From positions 1 to 57,345 of the forward strand of contig MHDC01000037.1 in the NCBI GenBank assembly GCA_001803415.1: 57,345 bases of DNA, in the 5' to 3' direction. The notes under the pieces are model-generated. The model was not told the DNA's origin and did no database searches. It saw nothing but the letters and a program-made list of their open reading frames with translations. Of the stretch, positions 37,375 through 45,154 are shown one piece after another. The stretch comes from Microgenomates group bacterium RBG_16_45_19. Lineage in GTDB: Bacteria > Patescibacteriota > Microgenomatia > UBA1400 > RBG-16-45-19. Position numbers and translations under genes: made by a program. Position 1 is the first letter of the stretch. Every line of letters begins with the position of its first letter.

Positions 37375-38318
37375 ATTTGTTTCCTCCAATAGTCTAGCAC
37401 GCGGGTTAAAGTTTCGGAAAATGGGATCGTGGTTTGCCAGCCGGTTAATCTTTTAAATTTCCCGCTATCGGCCACTAATTTTGGTACATCTGAGGGCTGC
37501 CATCTTTTAGGATCAGTCACCACTTTGATTTTCACCCGGCTCATCAACAGTAATTCCGTCAACACCCGTTCAATTTGGTAAGCCTGGCCGCTACCCAAGT
37601 TATAGACTTCACCTAATTTGCCTTGTTCCATGGCCAGTCGGTAAGCCTCAACCATGTCTTTTACATCCGAGAAGTCCCGGTACGACTTCAAGTTACCCAC
37701 TTTCATGGTGGCTTCGGTCTTGCTCTTTTCAATTTCCGCTATTTGTTTGGCAAAAGCGGGTACCACAAACAGCGGTGCCTGTCGTTCGCCGGTATGGTTA
37801 AACGGTCTCACCCGAATTACCGGTAACTGGTGACTTAAAAAATACTGCCGGCCTAAAAAATCTTGGGCGATTTTGGAGACGGCGTAAGGCGAGACCGGAT
37901 TTAAGTTCACCTTTTCGTCAATCGGTAAATCATTTTCAGTCACTTGGCCGTATTCTTCGGCCGAACCAATTACCAGCAGCCGCTCGATTTTTTTATCCCC
38001 CAAAGCCCCGTCCAGAATATTCACTTGGGCTTCGATGTTATTGGTTAGTGTTTCCCTGGGATCAAAGAAACTTTTGGCCGGTGAACTCAAAGCCGCCAGA
38101 TGGAAAATCCACTCGGGCTGAATTTTTTTAATTAAGGTTAAAGTCGCTTCTCGGTCTATCAAATTAAGCTTAACCAGTTGATGTTTCGGTACTCCGACTG
38201 GTTGATAGCCGTCGCCAAAGACCGTCCCATAAATCTCATACTTTTTTTTCCGTACCAAACTTTCAGCCAAATGGCTACCAGCAAACCCCGAAATTCCGGT
38301 AATTAAGACTCGTTTCAT
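37371..38318 (-). CDS. rmd: GDP-4-keto-6-deoxymannose reductase-like SDR (Rmd)
   Basis: A 315-residue extended [74 protein letters not shown] (YxxxK) and [20 protein letters not shown]. The last stretch and the overall layout match GDP-6-deoxy-D-lyxo-4-hexulose reductases, which make GDP-D-rhamnose from the Gmd product. A related epimerase/reductase producing another 6-deoxyhexose is possible. It overlaps gmd by 4 nt and lies 3 nt after ugd. Confidence 0.85.
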   Translation of the reverse strand: MKRVLITGISGFAGSHLAESLVRKKKYEIYGTVFGDGYQPVGVPKHQLVKLNLIDREATLTLIKKIQPEWIFHLAALSSPAKSFFDPRETLTNNIEAQVNILDGALGDKKIERLLVIGSAEEYGQVTENDLPIDEKVNLNPVSPYAVSKIAQDFLGRQYFLSHQLPVIRVRPFNHTGERQAPLFVVPAFAKQIAEIEKSKTEATMKVGNLKSYRDFSDVKDMVEAYRLAMEQGKLGEVYNLGSGQAYQIERVLTELLLMSRVKIKVVTDPKRWQPSDVPKLVADSGKFKRLTGWQTTIPFSETLTRVLDYWRKQI

Positions 38319-38321
38319 ATT

Positions 38322-39611
38322 TTAGCCGTTCCCGATCCCAATATATTGTAACCCGGCGGCTTCAACTACCGCTTTTTGGTATAGATTCCGGGTGTCAATT
38401 AACCAAGCCTGCGGTCGCGTCGCTGCCCCTAACTGGTTTAAATTCAGCGTTTTAAACTCCGGCCATTCGGTTAAGAGGCAAATCACCTCAGCCTGTGCCG
38501 CCGCTTGATAAGCATCTTGACCCAGAATTAAGCCAGGAAAATGCCTTAAGGCTGCCTCTTTGACTTTAGGGTCATAAGCCGACACGCTAGCTCCCCTATC
38601 AAATAAATAGGGGATCAACGCCAAACTGGGAGCCGAACGTAGGTCATTGGTATTGGGTTTGAACGCCAAACCCAAGACCGCCACTTTTTTATGTTTAAAA
38701 CCACCCACTTGTCGCTCAAATTCTTTGATTTTCTTATCCATTCGCTCTTCATTTAATTGATCGATTTTGGGTAAGAGTCCCTGGCCTTCACCGATACTTT
38801 TAGCGTAGGCCGCCAGTTCCTTGACGTCTTTGGGGAAACACGAACCGCCATAACCCAAACCCGGATACCAGTAATGACTGCCAATTCTTTTATCTTCACC
38901 AATCACTTTGATGACCTCGGAAATTTTCGCCCCGTTTCGCTCGCATAAATTAGCAATTTGATTAATAAAAGTAATCCGTTGGGCTAAATAAGCGTTGGCC
39001 GTGTACTTGGCCATTTGGGCGCTCTCGGCCGAGACTACTACCCGTTCACCACCAATTTGCCGATGTAAGGCTATAAGTTTTTTAACCACGTAAGCTTCTT
39101 CAGCTCCGATAACCACTCGGTCTGGATTAAGGCTATCGTTGACGGCACTACCTTCCTTTAAAAATTCGGGTACGGCTGCGATAAAAAATTCCCGTTTTGA
39201 CTTCGCTTCGATGATTTCTCGCACCAATTGGTTGGTCCCCGGCGGCACCGTACTCTTAATGACCACGATGGCTTTATCTTGTAAATATGGTGCCAGCGCT
39301 TCGGCGGCCTCCATCACATAAGTTAAATCAGCGGTTCCGTTTTTGGCCGACGGGGTCCCGACAGTGATCATGATCACCTCAGCCGGAGAAATGGCCTGGT
39401 CATACTCGATCGTGAATCTCAATCGTTTACTGGTAAAGCCCTCAATCACTAATGCTTTTAATTGAGGTTCAAAAAATGGTAACCGGCCAGCCTTTAGCTG
39501 GGCGATTTTCTCAGCGTCGACATCCAAGCCCCACACCTGATAACCCACTTTGGCCAAAACTGCCGCCGTCACCACGCCCACAAAGCCGGTTCCAATCACC
39601 GCCACCTTCAT
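38322..39611 (-). CDS. ugd: UDP-glucose 6-dehydrogenase
   Basis: A 429-residue NAD-dependent enzyme that oxidises UDP-glucose to UDP-glucuronate. The N-terminal Rossmann motif is IGTGFVGVVTA (6-16). The catalytic Cys is C258 in YGGSCFPKDVKEL, and the conserved K202 lies in SAQMAKYTANAYLA. LGLAFKPNTNDLRSAPSLAL marks the C-terminal UDP-binding half. Length and motifs are standard. It is the first sugar gene of the longest minus-strand unit; TAACAT ends 6 nt before its ATG, so it may have its own leaderless promoter. It provides an acidic sugar for the glycan. Confidence 0.95.
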   Translation of the reverse strand: MKVAVIGTGFVGVVTAAVLAKVGYQVWGLDVDAEKIAQLKAGRLPFFEPQLKALVIEGFTSKRLRFTIEYDQAISPAEVIMITVGTPSAKNGTADLTYVMEAAEALAPYLQDKAIVVIKSTVPPGTNQLVREIIEAKSKREFFIAAVPEFLKEGSAVNDSLNPDRVVIGAEEAYVVKKLIALHRQIGGERVVVSAESAQMAKYTANAYLAQRITFINQIANLCERNGAKISEVIKVIGEDKRIGSHYWYPGLGYGGSCFPKDVKELAAYAKSIGEGQGLLPKIDQLNEERMDKKIKEFERQVGGFKHKKVAVLGLAFKPNTNDLRSAPSLALIPYLFDRGASVSAYDPKVKEAALRHFPGLILGQDAYQAAAQAEVICLLTEWPEFKTLNLNQLGAATRPQAWLIDTRNLYQKAVVEAAGLQYIGIGNG

Positions 39612-39637
39612 AGTTGTATGTTAACTCAAAATCCAAC

Positions 39638-39991
39638 CTAAAACATCATTTGATTCAACTGACTATTTACCTGTTCGTTAACGGTATTAATTAAGTTGAT
39701 GGTCGTCTTCGCAATCAAGCCCAGTTCCACCACGGTGATGATGATCATGGTTAAACCTACCAGCTTTGCTTTTAACTCTTTTTGCTTTAAATACTTCAGG
39801 CTCCAGATTATCCCTAACGGCGGTAGTAAGATGCTCTTCAAGTACAGCTCAACCTGGCTGCCCAGGCTAGTTGACGGCGGTGTTGGTCTCAGATTCTGGC
39901 CGCAATTGGCGCAGTAATAATCGGTCGGTGCCACCGGTTGGTGACAAGTGGGACACCCCGCCACCACCGGTAATGCCTGCATCTTCTCCAT
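39638..39991 (-). CDS. Zinc-ribbon membrane protein
   Basis: A protein of 117 residues. An N-terminal zinc ribbon (C13-x2-C16 and C27-x2-C30, in AGCPTCHQPVAPTDYYCANC) is followed by a Pro/Thr linker and two hydrophobic helices (about 52-65 and 74-98). Such zinc_ribbon plus helix proteins are common in small genomes and have no known role. GGAGGG lies directly before the ATG, too close to be a good Shine-Dalgarno, while TAGGAT sits 6 nt before it. It lies 26 nt upstream of ugd, on the same strand, and may be cotranscribed. Confidence 0.75.
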   Translation of the reverse strand: MEKMQALPVVAGCPTCHQPVAPTDYYCANCGQNLRPTPPSTSLGSQVELYLKSILLPPLGIIWSLKYLKQKELKAKLVGLTMIIITVVELGLIAKTTINLINTVNEQVNSQLNQMMF

Positions 39992-40057
39992 CCCTCCATC
40001 CTAGCACTTTCATCACTCACCTATAATCCGTTAACTAATCTTTTGGTCCTTCTCTTT

Positions 40058-40075
40058 CCCCGCTATTTTACGGGG
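40058..40075. other. Short GC hairpin in the 39992-40096 gap
   Basis: CCCCG and CGGGG (40058-40062 and 40071-40075) can pair around an 8-nt loop. It lies 22 nt after the stop of the small minus-strand gene at 40097. No run of U follows on either strand, so it is at best a weak terminator or an mRNA-end structure. I see nothing else in this gap. Confidence 0.3.
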
Positions 40076-40096
40076 TGTGACGATCCGTTCTAGAAC

Positions 40097-40231
40097 TCAT
40101 GTACCCATTTCATACGCCTGCTGACCAAAATCTTGATAAATCGTTACTTGATCACCACCTTCGCTAAAACGGATAAATATTGGATCACTTTTCAGTTTTT
40201 CATCCTGTTCTTGTTTTTCCATATCGATCAT
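40097..40231 (-). CDS. Small acidic protein, 44 residues
   Basis: This short frame was found by reading the gap between the neighbouring genes. It begins MIDMEKQEQDEKLKSDPIF and ends QQAYEMGT. AGG lies about 7 nt before the ATG (AGGTAGAATATG). It has no hydrophobic segment and is rich in Gln, Glu and Asp, with a beta-like middle (GGDQVTIYQDFG). It starts 25 nt after the beta-lactamase-like gene on the same strand, so it may be cotranscribed. I do not recognise the family. Confidence 0.55.
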   Translation of the reverse strand: MIDMEKQEQDEKLKSDPIFIRFSEGGDQVTIYQDFGQQAYEMGT

Positions 40232-40256
40232 ATTCTACCTGAAATCTATAAATTTT

Positions 40257-41201
40257 TTAAGAGCTGTTGACTGCATAATTGGCAGTCATGGCGGCCGTAT
40301 ACAACATTTGTTTATGGACTTCGTACAAATCTGTGCCTTTGGCGTAACCTAAAACTTTAATTTTCTCGCCCATCTGTAAATAATATGAGTTGACTAATTG
40401 GCTGGGTGAAACTGTCTCATCATAAATTAAACCTATTTTAAAATATGCCGGTAATTTGTGGTGCGAATTCTGGAGAATTACCGTCGATACTCCATAATTT
40501 TTGTTGTGATCACCCGCATTCTGAAGCATCGCTTGTTTCATTACTGCTGGCATTTGCATCTTTAATAAATAACCATGCATCTCATCGAGGCTTACCTTTA
40601 AGGGTAAATTTCCCGGTTGATTGAGTGGTTTAATCCCGGCTTGAGTGAGTAAATCTCGCACAATTTCCTCCAGTTGCTCAGGCTTCCTATTTTGAGCTAA
40701 AGGTAATTTCATGAGTAAATCCATAAACGTATAACTCTTTTCTAAGATTTGGCTTGATAATTCGGGCGTTAAATAGTCTTGACCCTCTTTTTTACCCATC
40801 TTCCACGCCTCATAACAGATTAGCACTTTTATCGTCGATGCTGGGAGAAATATGCTTGAATCAGCCTTTTTATTTACTGAAAAGGATTTAGACCCATCAT
40901 CAAAGTATAATTTCATGGATGAAACACCCTTCAAATCTTCAGTTTTATCAATAATTCTGTTTTTTAAGTCAGGCGTAGAGGTGATGGTTCCAATTGAATC
41001 TGGAGTAAATTCTCCTCTTTTTATGTCAGCCAGCAAAGCCATCTTCGCCAGATGGTCTTCACTAGCTGCCAAAGTTTCCAAACCCCAAATTAAACTGGGT
41101 GAGAACACCACTGCCAAAGCTCCAAGACCAATACGCTTTAAAAAACTTCGTCTGGCAGATCCCTTTTTACGATAATTCTCATCAACACCACCTTCAGCCA
41201 T
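40257..41201 (-). CDS. Tat-exported class A beta-lactamase-like serine hydrolase
   Basis: A 314-residue protein. The N-terminus carries a twin-arginine signal: SARRSFLKRI (15-24) then a hydrophobic core (GALAVVFSPSLIWGLETLAA). The mature part has LPASTIKVLICYEAW (119-133), where S122-x-x-K125 is the acyl-enzyme motif of serine beta-lactamases and PBPs. QNAGDHNKNYGVSTVILQ and the segment about KIGLIYDE could hold later motifs; I do not see a clean KTG, so activity as a beta-lactamase is uncertain. It may be a wall enzyme or lipoprotein-type hydrolase. CATAAT ends 6 nt before the ATG. Confidence 0.8.
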   Translation of the reverse strand: MAEGGVDENYRKKGSARRSFLKRIGLGALAVVFSPSLIWGLETLAASEDHLAKMALLADIKRGEFTPDSIGTITSTPDLKNRIIDKTEDLKGVSSMKLYFDDGSKSFSVNKKADSSIFLPASTIKVLICYEAWKMGKKEGQDYLTPELSSQILEKSYTFMDLLMKLPLAQNRKPEQLEEIVRDLLTQAGIKPLNQPGNLPLKVSLDEMHGYLLKMQMPAVMKQAMLQNAGDHNKNYGVSTVILQNSHHKLPAYFKIGLIYDETVSPSQLVNSYYLQMGEKIKVLGYAKGTDLYEVHKQMLYTAAMTANYAVNSS

Positions 41202-41204
41202 AAA

Positions 41205-41215
41205 GGCATTATGCC
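41205..41215. promoter_or_regulatory. Palindrome GGCAT-T-ATGCC over the beta-lactamase-like -10
   Basis: An 11-nt perfect inverted repeat covers the CATAAT (minus strand, 41208-41213) that ends 6 nt before ATG 41201. It could be an operator half-site overlapping the promoter, or chance. The 49-nt gap is shared with the divergent trmD gene. Confidence 0.3.
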
Positions 41216-41238
41216 ATTTTATCCATGTATGTGGGGTG

Positions 41239-41244
41239 TAAAAT
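41239..41244 (+). promoter_or_regulatory. Putative leaderless -10 of trmD (TAAAAT)
   Basis: TAAAAT with TG directly in front lies 6 nt before ATG 41251, so the transcript would start at the ATG. No clear -35 is visible. AAGG lies one nt before the ATG, too close to serve as a Shine-Dalgarno, which fits leaderless initiation. Confidence 0.4.
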
Positions 41245-41250
41245 TAAGGC

Positions 41251-41907
41251 ATGCGGATTGATATCCTAACCATTTTTCCACCGATGTTTACCGGGCCGCT
41301 AGGGGAGAGCATGATCAAACGGGCTGTCGACCAAGGTTTGGTCCAAATTACCGTCCATGACCTTCGTCGCTGGACCCAGGACAAGCACCAAACCACCGAT
41401 GATAAACCCTACGGCGGCGGCCCCGGTATGATCATGCTGGTCGAACCCATCGATCGGGCTTTGACCGAACTGAAGTCCTTAGATGCTTATCAACCATCAG
41501 TGGTTATCCTGACTTCGGCCAAGGGCAAGTTATTTAATCAACAGCAGGCTCAACGGCTGTCACAGTCTCCCCGTTTAATTATTATTGCCGGCCACTATGA
41601 AGGCGTGGACCAGCGGGTAACCGACCATTTGGTTGATGAGGAATTGTCTATCGGTGATTATGTCTTAACTGGTGGTGAACTGCCAGCTATGGTCATGATT
41701 GATGCTATTGTCCGGCTTTTACCAGGGGTTTTGGGTGACCCCGACTCGCTCACAGAAGAATCTCATCAACCGTCAGGCTATCTTGAATACCCTCAGTACT
41801 CACGTCCGGAAAGCTATAACGGTTGGCCGGTCCCCCAAGTCTTACTGTCCGGCCACCATGCCCAAATCGCCCAATGGCGCCGCCGTCAGACCGGCAATCG
41901 CGCTTAG
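41251..41907 (+). CDS. trmD: tRNA (guanine-37-N1)-methyltransferase TrmD
   Basis: A 218-residue SPOUT methyltransferase that methylates G37 of tRNAs to prevent frameshifting. It begins MRIDILTIFPPMF and has DDKPYGGGPGMIM (50-62), IIIAGHYEGVDQRV, and the knot motif LSIGDYVLTGGELPAMVMID. It ends QWRRRQTGNRA, about a dozen or more residues earlier than the usual RRPDLL-type tail, so the C-terminal helix is shortened. The last 66 nt overlap the convergent rfbD gene. It is the only translation gene in the window, with no rimM, rpsP or rplS neighbours as in many bacteria. Confidence 0.95.
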   Translation: MRIDILTIFPPMFTGPLGESMIKRAVDQGLVQITVHDLRRWTQDKHQTTDDKPYGGGPGMIMLVEPIDRALTELKSLDAYQPSVVILTSAKGKLFNQQQAQRLSQSPRLIIIAGHYEGVDQRVTDHLVDEELSIGDYVLTGGELPAMVMIDAIVRLLPGVLGDPDSLTEESHQPSGYLEYPQYSRPESYNGWPVPQVLLSGHHAQIAQWRRRQTGNRA

Positions 41908-42747
41908 CCCTTCGGTGAAGGTTTTCGGCTGGTAGCCCAGTTCCTGCTTCAATTTAGCGTTACTCATTTTCAGTTGCTTTTGGTAAGGCCGCGCCGTCGT
42001 CTTTTGGTACTCAGCCAATGACCCGGCTTTGATCTCACCTGACAAGCCGAAAGTTTCTTGCACTCTCAAAGCTAAGTCATAATCGCTGTGCCAGGATGAT
42101 CCTACCGCATGATAAATGCCTGGGGGTTGTTTTTCCAGGCAAATTTTAAATATAGCCGCGATGTCGTCCACCCCAGTCGGGGTAATGATATGGTCGGTAA
42201 ACTGGGGTGGCAACGTCCCGGACTTTATTTTTTCGATCATTAAAGCTAAAAAATCCGGCCGCACCGGTTTGACTTGATAGGGATAAGCCAGGCGTAAAAT
42301 AACCCACCGCTCCACCCGCTCTTGCACCGCCAACTCGGACCAGTGTTTGGTTTGCCCGTACCACTCAATCGGCTGGGGTGAATCTGACTCGGTATAGGCT
42401 GTCTCTTGGTTACCGTCAAAAACAAAATCGGTCGAGATGTGAATCAAGTATTTGCCGTATTTTTGGCAAGCAGCCGCCACGTTTTGGCTGCCGACAACGT
42501 TGACTTGGTAACAGGGACCATTTTTATCATCTTGTTGTTCAAAAGCGGCTTTGACATTGGTATAAGCAGCCAAATGAATCAAAGCTTTAGCTTGGCTTTG
42601 TTTAACCGCCGCTTCCACTTGATCTGGTCGCGTAATATCCACTCCTTGGGTTAAATCCAAATTAGTCAACTGGTATTCCTGGCCGTAAAGCGCTTTAAAC
42701 CGACTCCCCACCATACCCGATAATCCCGTGACTAACACCTCGTTCAT
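41842..42747 (-). CDS. rfbD: dTDP-4-dehydrorhamnose reductase
   Basis: A 301-residue SDR that completes dTDP-L-rhamnose. Motifs: NEVLVTGLSGMVGSRF (2-17), ALIHLAAYTNVKAAF, LIHISTDFVFDGNQ (101-114), and the pair Y130/K134 in IEWYGQTKHWSE. It is divergent from rfbC across 62 nt, and its 3' end runs 66 nt into trmD on the other strand. The last residues after FTEGLSAIAGL are coded by this overlap and are less conserved. Confidence 0.92.
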   Translation of the reverse strand: MNEVLVTGLSGMVGSRFKALYGQEYQLTNLDLTQGVDITRPDQVEAAVKQSQAKALIHLAAYTNVKAAFEQQDDKNGPCYQVNVVGSQNVAAACQKYGKYLIHISTDFVFDGNQETAYTESDSPQPIEWYGQTKHWSELAVQERVERWVILRLAYPYQVKPVRPDFLALMIEKIKSGTLPPQFTDHIITPTGVDDIAAIFKICLEKQPPGIYHAVGSSWHSDYDLALRVQETFGLSGEIKAGSLAEYQKTTARPYQKQLKMSNAKLKQELGYQPKTFTEGLSAIAGLTAAPLGDLGMVAGQ

Positions 42748-42753
42748 GAGTCT

Positions 42754-42759
42754 AATATA
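42754..42759 (-). promoter_or_regulatory. Putative leaderless -10 of rfbD (TATATT)
   Basis: TATATT on the minus strand ends 6 nt before ATG 42747. A weak TTCCAC lies about 18 nt upstream. Transcription would start at the ATG. It shares a 62-nt gap with the divergent rfbC promoter. Confidence 0.45.
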
Positions 42760-42794
42760 CCTTAAATTTTTCTACTTGTGGAAGTGGGGTGGGG

Positions 42795-42800
42795 TATAAT
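42795..42800 (+). promoter_or_regulatory. Putative -10 of rfbC (TATAAT)
   Basis: A perfect TATAAT preceded by a G-rich run (GTGGGGTGGGG) ends 9 nt before ATG 42810, which predicts a leader of only about 3 nt. No good -35 is seen. The G run plus hexamer resembles the GTGGGGTGTAAAAT in front of trmD. Confidence 0.5.
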
Positions 42801-42809
42801 AACTAAAAT

Positions 42810-43436
42810 ATGACCGACCGTTCCCTGCCGCTTTATCAGCCTAACCGCCAGAATCAACTGGCCGACCGAATTCATTCCACCTCTCTCTCCGGTGTCTTCT
42901 ATGTCGATCATGTCATTACTCCTGATCAACGCGGTCATTTTGCCGAACTAGCTCTCCTGCCCGATCTTAACGCTCAGCTCCCCGAACCGTTTGTGATTAA
43001 GCAGCTTAACCTGGCTCATTCTCAACCCAAAGTTATTCGCGGTTTTCACGCCGAAGGTTGGCATAAATTAATTACTTTGGTGCGCGGCACCGTTTTTTCC
43101 GTGCTCTTGGATTTACGTCTGACCGAACCAACCTTTGGTCAAATTCAAACTTTTCGGTTGGGTGATGACACCGACGCTCTCAAGGGTTGTCTCTATCTCC
43201 CCCTTGGTATCGCCAATTCGGTTTGTGTCGTTAACGGTCCGGTTGATTATCTCTACGGCGTTGACCGGCTTTACCGCGACCGTGATCCTCAGGGTAATGA
43301 GGCCATTTCTCTCTTTGACCCGGACCTGCACATCCCTTGGCCTATTCCCAAGGACGAATTGATCTTTTCCACTCGTGACGCTCAAGCCCAAACCTTAAGC
43401 CAGAAATTTCCCGACCGCTTTCCCCCCAAAGCTTAG
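42810..43436 (+). CDS. rfbC: dTDP-4-dehydrorhamnose 3,5-epimerase-like cupin
   Basis: A 208-residue protein, about 25 residues longer than typical RmlC. The cupin core has VDHVITPDQRGHFAEL, VIRGFHAEGWHKLITLVRG (the catalytic His in RGFH), FSVLLDLRLTEPTFGQ, LYLPLGIANSVCVVNGPVDY and AISLFDPDLHIPWPIPK, matching the RmlC order. The usual RGLHYQ is RGFHAE, and the second motif GKLVRV is HKLITL, so substrate details may differ. A related sugar isomerase is possible, but rfbD and rfbB flank it. Its stop overlaps convergent rfbB by 4 nt. Confidence 0.85.
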   Translation: MTDRSLPLYQPNRQNQLADRIHSTSLSGVFYVDHVITPDQRGHFAELALLPDLNAQLPEPFVIKQLNLAHSQPKVIRGFHAEGWHKLITLVRGTVFSVLLDLRLTEPTFGQIQTFRLGDDTDALKGCLYLPLGIANSVCVVNGPVDYLYGVDRLYRDRDPQGNEAISLFDPDLHIPWPIPKDELIFSTRDAQAQTLSQKFPDRFPPKA

Positions 43437-44404
43437 CCGTGTTTCACCCGTCGCCACCACGCCTCATGAGTCTGGTACCAATCAATAGTTTCGGCTAAAT
43501 TGTCGGCAAAAGACTTATGTGGCTGATATCCCAATTCTTTTTTGGCCTTGGACCAATCGACTGCGTAACGGACATCGTGACCCGGTCGATCCGGCACCAC
43601 TTCGATCATCGTTTCCGGCTGCTTCATCAGTCTGATAATTTGTTCTACCACCTCCCGGTTGGTGACATATTCGGTTGCCCCGCCCAACAGATAAGTTTCG
43701 CCGATTTTACCCTGACTTAAAATTAAGTCGATTCCCCGGCAATGATCTTCCACAAAAATCCAATCCCGGACTTGATTGCCCGGTGTATACAATGGTACTT
43801 TTTTACCTTCAATCAGGTTGGTTATCGCTAAAGCGATCAATTTTTCCGGAAATTGGTACGGGCCGAAATTATTGGAAGTGTTGGAGATGGTTACCGGCAG
43901 TTTATAAGTTTTAGAATAGGCTCGGACGAGATGATCAGACGCCGCTTTGCTGGCGGCGTAGGGACTGTTGGGTTGGTAGGGTGAATTTTCGTTAAATCGT
44001 GTCTGACTGTCCAAGGGTAAACTACCGTAAACCTCGTCGGTACTGACGTGGTGAAAACGCAAGTTTTTTTGCCTGGCTGCCTCCAACAATTTATAAGTGC
44101 CGACCACATTGGTTTGGATAAAAGCTTCAGGGGATAGAATCGAGCGATCAACATGGGATTCAGCCGCGAAGTGAACCACAGCTTCCACTTTTGCCATGGC
44201 TTGAGCCACTACTGCTTCGTCGGTAATATCGCCCTTAATAAAGGTATAGCGTTGATCTTTTTCCACCTCGCTTAAATTTTCCAGATTACCGGCATAGGTT
44301 AGACTATCTAAGTTGATCATCTCATCCTCAGGATGCTCCCGCAGCCAATAACGGATAAAGTTACTGCCGATAAAACCGGCTCCGCCCGTCACTAATAGTT
44401 TCAT
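43433..44404 (-). CDS. rfbB: dTDP-glucose 4,6-dehydratase
   Basis: A 323-residue SDR that makes dTDP-4-keto-6-deoxyglucose. Motifs: VTGGAGFIGSNFIRYW (5-20), VVHFAAESHVDRSI, the catalytic STDEVYGSLP (121-130), Y149/K153 in SPYAASKAASDHLV, NNFGPYQFPEKLI and VRDWIFVEDHC. Length is slightly short for the family but all landmarks are present. TAAAAT ends 6 nt before the ATG, overlapping the stop region of the upstream peptidase gene. No rfbA (thymidylyltransferase) is present in this window. Confidence 0.95.
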   Translation of the reverse strand: MKLLVTGGAGFIGSNFIRYWLREHPEDEMINLDSLTYAGNLENLSEVEKDQRYTFIKGDITDEAVVAQAMAKVEAVVHFAAESHVDRSILSPEAFIQTNVVGTYKLLEAARQKNLRFHHVSTDEVYGSLPLDSQTRFNENSPYQPNSPYAASKAASDHLVRAYSKTYKLPVTISNTSNNFGPYQFPEKLIALAITNLIEGKKVPLYTPGNQVRDWIFVEDHCRGIDLILSQGKIGETYLLGGATEYVTNREVVEQIIRLMKQPETMIEVVPDRPGHDVRYAVDWSKAKKELGYQPHKSFADNLAETIDWYQTHEAWWRRVKHG

Positions 44405-44413
44405 ATGTTTATT

Positions 44414-45154
44414 TTAGCCATAAATCAGTCGTTTTTTCAACCATCTCCCCAAACCCTTCTCCAGGAGGTAGAGTAGACTAATGAACCAGCCGTCCAAAAT
44501 TAGTACCAATAAAAATACTCCGAAAAAAGCTTGAGCTCCGCTGGCAGCCCAGGGTAAAGACAGCTTCAACGCTTGATTTAAACTGCCGGTAAAATAAGCC
44601 AGAACTATTAGGGTTAAGGCCAGGATCACTAACAACGGCCAGGAGCGGGTATCTTCTTTACTCGAAAACATGGTATTGCCAATGCAAAATAATAAATATA
44701 GGTAGATCAACCTTAAAATGATTTCATATATCGGTCGATTTGTTAACGACTCCACCAAATGATTTAGTGAATTAAATTTAAGAAGCTGGCTATTCACTAT
44801 TAAATAGATAATCGTACTGCCAGTTAAAAATGGAGCGGCGCCGATTAAACTGGAACGGAAGGCATCCACCTTAGCCACTTGGACCGAGCCTAATGCGACC
44901 GCCTCCTGATGTTTGGTTGCTGGCCGGGGTAAGAGATGGATCTCCCCGGTTTTAACTCCTAATACCGCCGCCGTCATAAAATGGGCCATCTCGTGAATCA
45001 TTATCCCCGGTAAGAAGATTAAAGTGTAAAGGTATAAACCGCCGTTAGACGGTAAATTTATCAACTTACCAATACCCTGAATATGTTTCTGGATATAAGC
45101 TCGGCACCAGTAAATTCCGCCAATCAAACTAATCGTGCCTAAGATATAAACCAT
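44414..45154 (-). CDS. M50-like membrane zinc metallopeptidase
   Basis: A 246-residue polytopic protein. Helix 2 carries IMIHEMAHFMTAAVLGVKTG, with the HExxH zinc motif at H54-E55-x2-H58. A C-terminal helix has LVLILDGWFISLLY, whose Asp could be the third zinc ligand (the LDG of site-2 proteases). It resembles M50/DUF3267-like membrane proteases that cut transmembrane helices, but no PDZ domain is visible. It lies directly after the LCP gene with no gap, so both may act at the cell surface. Confidence 0.78.
   Translation of the reverse strand: MVYILGTISLIGGIYWCRAYIQKHIQGIGKLINLPSNGGLYLYTLIFLPGIMIHEMAHFMTAAVLGVKTGEIHLLPRPATKHQEAVALGSVQVAKVDAFRSSLIGAAPFLTGSTIIYLIVNSQLLKFNSLNHLVESLTNRPIYEIILRLIYLYLLFCIGNTMFSSKEDTRSWPLLVILALTLIVLAYFTGSLNQALKLSLPWAASGAQAFFGVFLLVLILDGWFISLLYLLEKGLGRWLKKRLIYG

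Noticed and set aside
37375-37389. TTG start of gmd
   Set aside because: It lies within GGAGG, which serves ATG 37374; the ATG also gives the 4-nt overlap.
40058-40075. Rho-independent terminator
   Set aside because: The hairpin has no following U-run on either strand.
42810-43436. FdtA-type sugar isomerase instead of RmlC
   Set aside because: The order RGFH, LYLPLGIANSV, DPDLHIPWP and the flanking rfbB/rfbD favour an RmlC role.
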